Part shown: in pieces, positions 6,785-10,461 of the stretch
Layout of the letters: each line of letters begins with the position of its first letter
How positions within the stretch are numbered: position 1 is the stretch's first letter
Origin: Bacteroidia bacterium
GTDB taxonomy: Bacteria; Bacteroidota; Bacteroidia; Bacteroidales; UBA12481
Direction of reading: 5' to 3'
NCBI GenBank assembly: GCA_026391235.1
Contig: JAPLDV010000157.1
Location: 1-10,461 of the forward strand
Length of the DNA stretch: 10,461 nt
Made by a program: the position numbers and the translations under genes
Notes under the pieces: model-generated
Databases searched by the model: none
Told to the model about the DNA's origin: nothing
The model's input: the letters and a program-made list of their open reading frames with translations, nothing else

Positions 6785-8155
6785 ATGAAACGAACAATAA
6801 TAATACTCTTCAATATATCCCTTGCAGTTTCAGTTTTCAGCCAGCAATATGTTTGCAGGCAGGATACGGTTCATTTCTACCAAGATGAATACCGGGGGAA
6901 ACTGGTCTGGCAAATATCAAACAATGGGGTCGACTGGACCATCCTTACCGGGTCGGTGGGAGATACCGTGGAAATTGTTGGCAATGACCCGGCCTATTAT
7001 CGGACAGAAGTAACCGAAGGGTCATGCAATCCTTGGTTTTCTGATGTTATCCACTTAATTATCAATGAATTACCGATTATCACTTTAAACCTGAGGGATT
7101 CTATCTGCCTGAATGAGAGCGCTATTCTCTTAAATGGCGCTATCCCTGCCGGTGGAACCTATTGGGGCGACGGGGTGATTGACGGCAAATTCAGCCCCGC
7201 GGCCGCCGGTGAGGGATTGCACAAAGTATATTACCGCTATCGCGATCCTCAAACTCAATGCGCTGATACAGCCTTTGCCATCATAAGGGTTTCAGGTGTT
7301 CCAAATCGTGCGGCAGCAGGAAACGATCAGCCATTTATTGCTGCTGATTCTTTATTGCTGGATGCAAATATTCCCGCAAACGGGATTGGTACCTGGACAG
7401 TTGTAAGCGGCGTTTATGGTCATTTTTCAGATATTCATTCGGCAAAGTCATGGTTTATAAAAGATTCGACCAATCTGAATTTCACTTTAAGATGGTCGAT
7501 TTCTGGTAATTGCGGCACTTCGACAGACGACATCAACCTTTCATTTTTTCAGTTAAGCAAGAAACCCTGTCCAAATGCCCCAACTGTTACTGACACAGAT
7601 GGAAACATCTATCCAACCATTCAAATTGGTGAACAGTGCTGGATGGCGAAAAACCTGAATGTCGGCAGGTATGTGCCCAGCACAGTCAGCAATGTGGAAC
7701 ACTCCGACCTTGCCGATAACAACATTATTGAGAAGTATTGTTTAGATAATAAAATTGAGAACTGCAATTTGTATGGGGGGTTATATGACTGGAACGAGGC
7801 CATGGGATATTCTGAAACGGAATTTGCCCAGGGGATTTGTCCCGATGGCTGGCATATCCCGGGCAATAGCGATTGGGCTGGTTTGAACAACTTTTATTTT
7901 TACGGGAATGCCGGCGAATTGATTAAAGTTGGAGGATCCAGCGGGTTTGAAGGCTACTTTGCCGGAGACCGCCACGTTAGGGGACAGTTCTTCAGCTTCA
8001 ACGCCAGCGGATATTGGTGGCAATCAACCTCTTATATTTATACCGAGTACAACGATGGTTATCTGCGTGAAATTGCTGCCTGCAACGGGAATCTCACCAA
8101 GAGTCACTTCCCGAAGAAAACCGGTCTGAGTGTCAGGTGTATTAAAAATCAATAA
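6785..8155 (+). CDS. Secreted Ig-like/FISUMP domain protein
   Basis: A 456-aa exported protein of unknown function. Signal peptide at 1-20 (IIILFNISLAVSVFSQ), then three Ig/PKD-like modules. The first (about 22-95) has WQISNNGVDW and a C24/C81 pair. The second (about 96-168) has DSICLNESAILL...GGTYWGDGV. The third (about 174-256) has the AGNDQPF...GIGTWTVVSG...LRWSISGNCG pattern. The C-terminal domain (about 262-456) is a FISUMP domain (TIGR02145-like): DTDGNIYPTIQIGEQCWMAKNL, LYGGLYDWNEAM, GICPDGWHIP, ASGYWWQST and the final GLSVRCIKN. FISUMP domains are found in large paralogous sets in Fibrobacter and Bacteroidota surface proteins and have no established activity. No T9SS sorting domain follows it, unlike the upstream partner. 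C24 lies too far from the cleavage site for a lipobox. The flavoprotein gene starts 1 nt after the stop. Confidence 0.92.
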   Translation: MKRTIIILFNISLAVSVFSQQYVCRQDTVHFYQDEYRGKLVWQISNNGVDWTILTGSVGDTVEIVGNDPAYYRTEVTEGSCNPWFSDVIHLIINELPIITLNLRDSICLNESAILLNGAIPAGGTYWGDGVIDGKFSPAAAGEGLHKVYYRYRDPQTQCADTAFAIIRVSGVPNRAAAGNDQPFIAADSLLLDANIPANGIGTWTVVSGVYGHFSDIHSAKSWFIKDSTNLNFTLRWSISGNCGTSTDDINLSFFQLSKKPCPNAPTVTDTDGNIYPTIQIGEQCWMAKNLNVGRYVPSTVSNVEHSDLADNNIIEKYCLDNKIENCNLYGGLYDWNEAMGYSETEFAQGICPDGWHIPGNSDWAGLNNFYFYGNAGELIKVGGSSGFEGYFAGDRHVRGQFFSFNASGYWWQSTSYIYTEYNDGYLREIAACNGNLTKSHFPKKTGLSVRCIKNQ

Positions 8156-8156
8156 G

Positions 8157-8738
8157 ATGGCCAAGGTTTTAGCTATCAACGGCAGCCCGAGGATCAACGG
8201 CAATACCACGTCACTGATCAATATTGTATTTCAGGAATTAAACCAGCATGGTATTGATACTGAAATGATTCAGATAGGATACCGGGATCTTTCCGGATGT
8301 AAAGCCTGCTATTCGTGCCGTGAGTTAAAAAACAATGCCTGCATCTATTACCACGATGAATTCAATGAGGTTTTTGCCAAATGCGTCGAAGCCGATGGTA
8401 TCATTCTGGCATCTCCGGTTTATGTGGGTGGGATGACATCTCAGTTAAAAGCCTTTATCGATCGGGCCTGTTTGGTGAGCCGGGCCAATGATCATTCCCT
8501 GAAACGTAAAATAGGAGCTTCAATAGTGGCCGTCCGGCGCAACGGTGCCTTACAGACTTTTCATGCCATTAATACCTTTTTCACGATCTCACAGATTATG
8601 ATCGTAAGCTCCAGCTACTGGAACCAGGGAATCGGAAGGAATCCGGGTGATGTAATGGACGACCTCGAAGGAATACAGACCATGAAGGTCCTGGGTGAAA
8701 ATATGGCCTGGCTCCTCGAGAAGGTGTCTAAAACCTGA
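8157..8738 (+). CDS. Flavodoxin-fold NADPH-dependent FMN reductase / iron-sulfur flavoprotein family
   Basis: A 193-aa cytoplasmic flavoprotein. The N-terminal strand and phosphate loop AINGSPRINGNT (6-17) bind FMN phosphate in this family; LASPVYVGGMTSQLKAFIDR (83-102) is the second hallmark, contacting the flavin. Between them is a compact cysteine motif, C48-X2-C51-X2-C54-X7-C62, matching the CX2CX2CX4-7C pattern known to bind a 4Fe-4S cluster in archaeal and bacterial iron-sulfur flavoproteins (Isf). This suggests an Fe-S/FMN electron-transfer protein rather than a plain quinone reductase; plain flavodoxin-family reductases remain the alternative. ATG 8157 is one base after the FISUMP stop; a GTG at 8130 in frame lies inside the upstream gene and is disfavoured. 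No signal peptide, so it acts in the cytoplasm despite its secreted operon partners. Its 3' end overlaps the convergent GH38 gene by 11 bp. Confidence 0.9.
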   Translation: MAKVLAINGSPRINGNTTSLINIVFQELNQHGIDTEMIQIGYRDLSGCKACYSCRELKNNACIYYHDEFNEVFAKCVEADGIILASPVYVGGMTSQLKAFIDRACLVSRANDHSLKRKIGASIVAVRRNGALQTFHAINTFFTISQIMIVSSSYWNQGIGRNPGDVMDDLEGIQTMKVLGENMAWLLEKVSKT

Positions 8739-10461
8739 TCTTATAAGTTTCGATGGCATGATGACCCAGCTTAACTTTTAGCCCTTTTTCGTCTTTTGGT
8801 ATTGGTTTTCCGTTTTCTTCAATCATATCAGTATGCTCAACTGCCACCGGGCTCCTAAACAGGTTTATTTTTACCGGCTTGTCGCGTCCTTCCTGATCAT
8901 ACAATCTTATAATCAATCCGTTATCATCTTCTGATTTTTTAACGGTGCTCACGATCGAATTCGGGTCATCCACTGACAAGAAAGTGATCCGGTCCGGGAG
9001 GATGGATGTTTTGGAAAGAGGATTAAACACTGCCGTCAGTTTTTCATTTGCCTGGAGGGCCTGGCGATATCCATTTTTCCATCCCGGCTGATGGGTAAAC
9101 AGACTGAATTCCATGCTATGACTTCCCTTCTGATGATAGAGCGGGCCCTCTCCATGGCAGCTTTGCCTCGAAGCCAAAAGGATTGGTTGGAGCAATGTTG
9201 CTTCGGTCTGCAGGTTGGTCATATTTACGTAATCCCACACGGCCACGCCCGAAGAAATGGTCAGCCCGATATCGCTGTCGCTGGCACTGATCCAGTTATT
9301 GATCCCCCTGGGATGAACATTCTTGCAGGGGGTGGTATATCGTTCTCCTGCTGCCTGTGCCAATTCGTCCTTCCCTACCCTGACCACTCCAAAAGGAACC
9401 TCGTAGGAAATCTCCGGGTTCTGAAGCCGTGCCGGAAAAGCCAGTCGGAATTCCCGGTAGGCTGTTCCATCCCAGTCGACCAGATCAACCTTAACATCGA
9501 TTCTTTTCAGCGACGGATAAATGATCCAGGCAACTTTAGCCTTATTGTGTTTCATATCGGCCGATCCGTCGATAACTATCCTTACCGGGCCTGTTTCCCG
9601 TACGTTCCAAACGGGTCCGATGCCAGCCTTCTCAAAACCTTCCATATCCGGCTGCTGAACATCAGCAAACTCACCAGCGCCGTTGCCAACGGAGCGCATC
9701 GAAAACAAATCTCCGGCTTTAAATTGATCGGTTTTCCAGATCTCTTTCTGCAAATCCTTATCAAACAGCGACTCAATCCCGCCTTTCCCGAATTTGATCC
9801 GGTAGTTTTCTGTTTCAACTAATTCCGCTGAAACCGCTACAGGCACCAGCTTCGAACCTGATTTGCCCGGGACGATATAGTAAGTCTGATATCCCAATGA
9901 CGGGACATTTTCTGCAATAAAGGCAACCGTCGTAGATTTCAGATACCCCGACGGATAAAACTCCGGCTGACCTATCGTTTGAAAAACCATGTCCTTACCC
10001 TGACCGTCCTGGAGGGTTATCCCTTTATAAGCTTTGTCAGGGAAATTCAGCGGAACCTCAACCGGGTCCGTTCGTTCCCAGGTCAGGGAATTGAAAATCA
10101 CCAAAGGGATTCCTTTTTGGGTAAACCCGATATTTCCCGCGATATCCATGGTCGACTCTTCGATGACCGATATTGCAACCTGATCGGCCTCACGGAATTT
10201 ATCGAGGAAGGTTTGATCGGTGATATCGCCATTTTTCCCTCCCACCAGTTCCGGGAGTTTAAGGGTTGTATCTTTCAGCGAATTCCAGGTATCAATATAA
10301 TCGAAATAGGAATCGGGAACAGCCATATCCGCATCCGATAAAACCGGCATCACCGGGTTACCGGTTGATTTTGAATAATAATTATACCAGAAATCAGTTT
10401 GGTTGGAAAAATGCTGAACCGTTTCGAAGAATCCCTTTTTCAGGTTGACATAATCATTGTA
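8728..10461 (-). CDS. Glycoside hydrolase family 38 (alpha-mannosidase-like), C-terminal part (truncated by window edge)
   Basis: The open frame runs from the right edge to TAG at 8728-8730 and gives 577 residues with no start. The first internal candidate start is a GTG at 10353, but the frame continues open for 36 more codons, so the true start is off-window. From about residue 115 the protein matches the GH38 C-terminal beta-sandwich region: KGIPLVIFNSLTWERTDPVEVPL (about 116-138), ENVPSLGYQTYYI, ETENYRIKF with GIESLFDKD, GPVRIVIDG, YREFRLAFP, and near the end GPLYHQKGSHSMEFSLFTHQPGW, then a closing HHAIETYKIRF. The first ~110 residues should correspond to the end of the catalytic/helical middle domains, but I cannot match them confidently. 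GH38 enzymes are retaining, Zn-dependent alpha-mannosidases acting on N-glycan-type mannosides; the catalytic Asp lies off-window, so activity and export cannot be judged. Confidence 0.88.
   Translation of the reverse strand, partial: YNDYVNLKKGFFETVQHFSNQTDFWYNYYSKSTGNPVMPVLSDADMAVPDSYFDYIDTWNSLKDTTLKLPELVGGKNGDITDQTFLDKFREADQVAISVIEESTMDIAGNIGFTQKGIPLVIFNSLTWERTDPVEVPLNFPDKAYKGITLQDGQGKDMVFQTIGQPEFYPSGYLKSTTVAFIAENVPSLGYQTYYIVPGKSGSKLVPVAVSAELVETENYRIKFGKGGIESLFDKDLQKEIWKTDQFKAGDLFSMRSVGNGAGEFADVQQPDMEGFEKAGIGPVWNVRETGPVRIVIDGSADMKHNKAKVAWIIYPSLKRIDVKVDLVDWDGTAYREFRLAFPARLQNPEISYEVPFGVVRVGKDELAQAAGERYTTPCKNVHPRGINNWISASDSDIGLTISSGVAVWDYVNMTNLQTEATLLQPILLASRQSCHGEGPLYHQKGSHSMEFSLFTHQPGWKNGYRQALQANEKLTAVFNPLSKTSILPDRITFLSVDDPNSIVSTVKKSEDDNGLIIRLYDQEGRDKPVKINLFRSPVAVEHTDMIEENGKPIPKDEKGLKVKLGHHAIETYKIRF

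Noticed and set aside
6785..6860. FISUMP protein as a lipoprotein
   Set aside because: The first cysteine (C24) is preceded by QQYV rather than a lipobox, and the likely cleavage site lies several residues earlier.
9091..9822. Long open frame (243 aa) on the plus strand opposite the GH38 gene
   Set aside because: It lies wholly inside the well-supported minus-strand GH38 frame, shows no recognisable domain, and is Pro/Ser/Arg-rich as expected for an antisense shadow.
9979..10341. Open frame of 120 aa on the plus strand opposite GH38
   Set aside because: Also antisense to the GH38 coding frame, with no family features, promoter or ribosome-binding site.
1..10461. CRISPR array, tRNA/rRNA, insertion sequence, prophage or toxin-antitoxin module
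   Set aside because: No repeat-spacer array, cloverleaf, transposase motif, terminal inverted repeats around a gene, or small paired toxin-like genes were seen on either strand.

Overview
The window looks like a chromosomal segment of a free-living or gut-type member of the Bacteroidota. The evidence is a type IX secretion (T9SS) C-terminal sorting domain, PKD/Ig-like repeats and a FISUMP domain in secreted proteins, a MacB/FtsX-type permease of the form common in this phylum, and at least one good phylum-type promoter (TTTG, 19-nt spacer, TAnnTTTG). No phage, transposon, CRISPR array or RNA gene was seen.

Layout, left to right. (1) 1-161, minus strand: the first 53 codons of queE (7-carboxy-7-deazaguanine synthase), running off the left edge. 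(2) 270-5938, plus strand: a four-gene tripartite efflux operon of HlyD/MacA-type periplasmic adaptor, MacB/FtsX-type permease, LolD/MacB-type ATPase and TolC-type outer-membrane channel. Gaps are 7 nt and 17 nt, and the last two genes overlap by 8 nt. The adaptor is broken near 1290-1305: its conserved C-terminus continues in another frame to 1446, and about 25-30 family-typical residues are missing. (3) 5939-6145: an intergenic region with a perfect 28-nt palindrome, two TTAACAAA repeats 11 bp apart, a small hairpin and a strong promoter. (4) 6146-8738, plus strand: a tight three-gene unit of a small T9SS-sorted PKD-like protein, a secreted Ig-like/FISUMP protein and a flavodoxin-fold protein with a compact four-cysteine motif, probably an iron-sulfur flavoprotein. 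(5) 8728-10461, minus strand: the C-terminal part (577 aa) of a GH38 alpha-mannosidase-like enzyme, truncated by the right edge and overlapping the flavoprotein gene tail-to-tail by 11 bp.

How the genes work together. The four efflux genes would form one envelope-spanning ABC pump, if the adaptor is functional. The 6146-8155 pair are envelope or surface proteins of unknown role that share a promoter with a cytoplasmic redox protein. The GH38 gene and queE appear to be independent neighbours.

I found no clear new defence or mobile system. The items most worth a second look are the broken adaptor inside an otherwise intact pump operon, the 28-nt palindrome, and the pairing of secreted FISUMP/T9SS proteins with a putative Fe-S flavoprotein.
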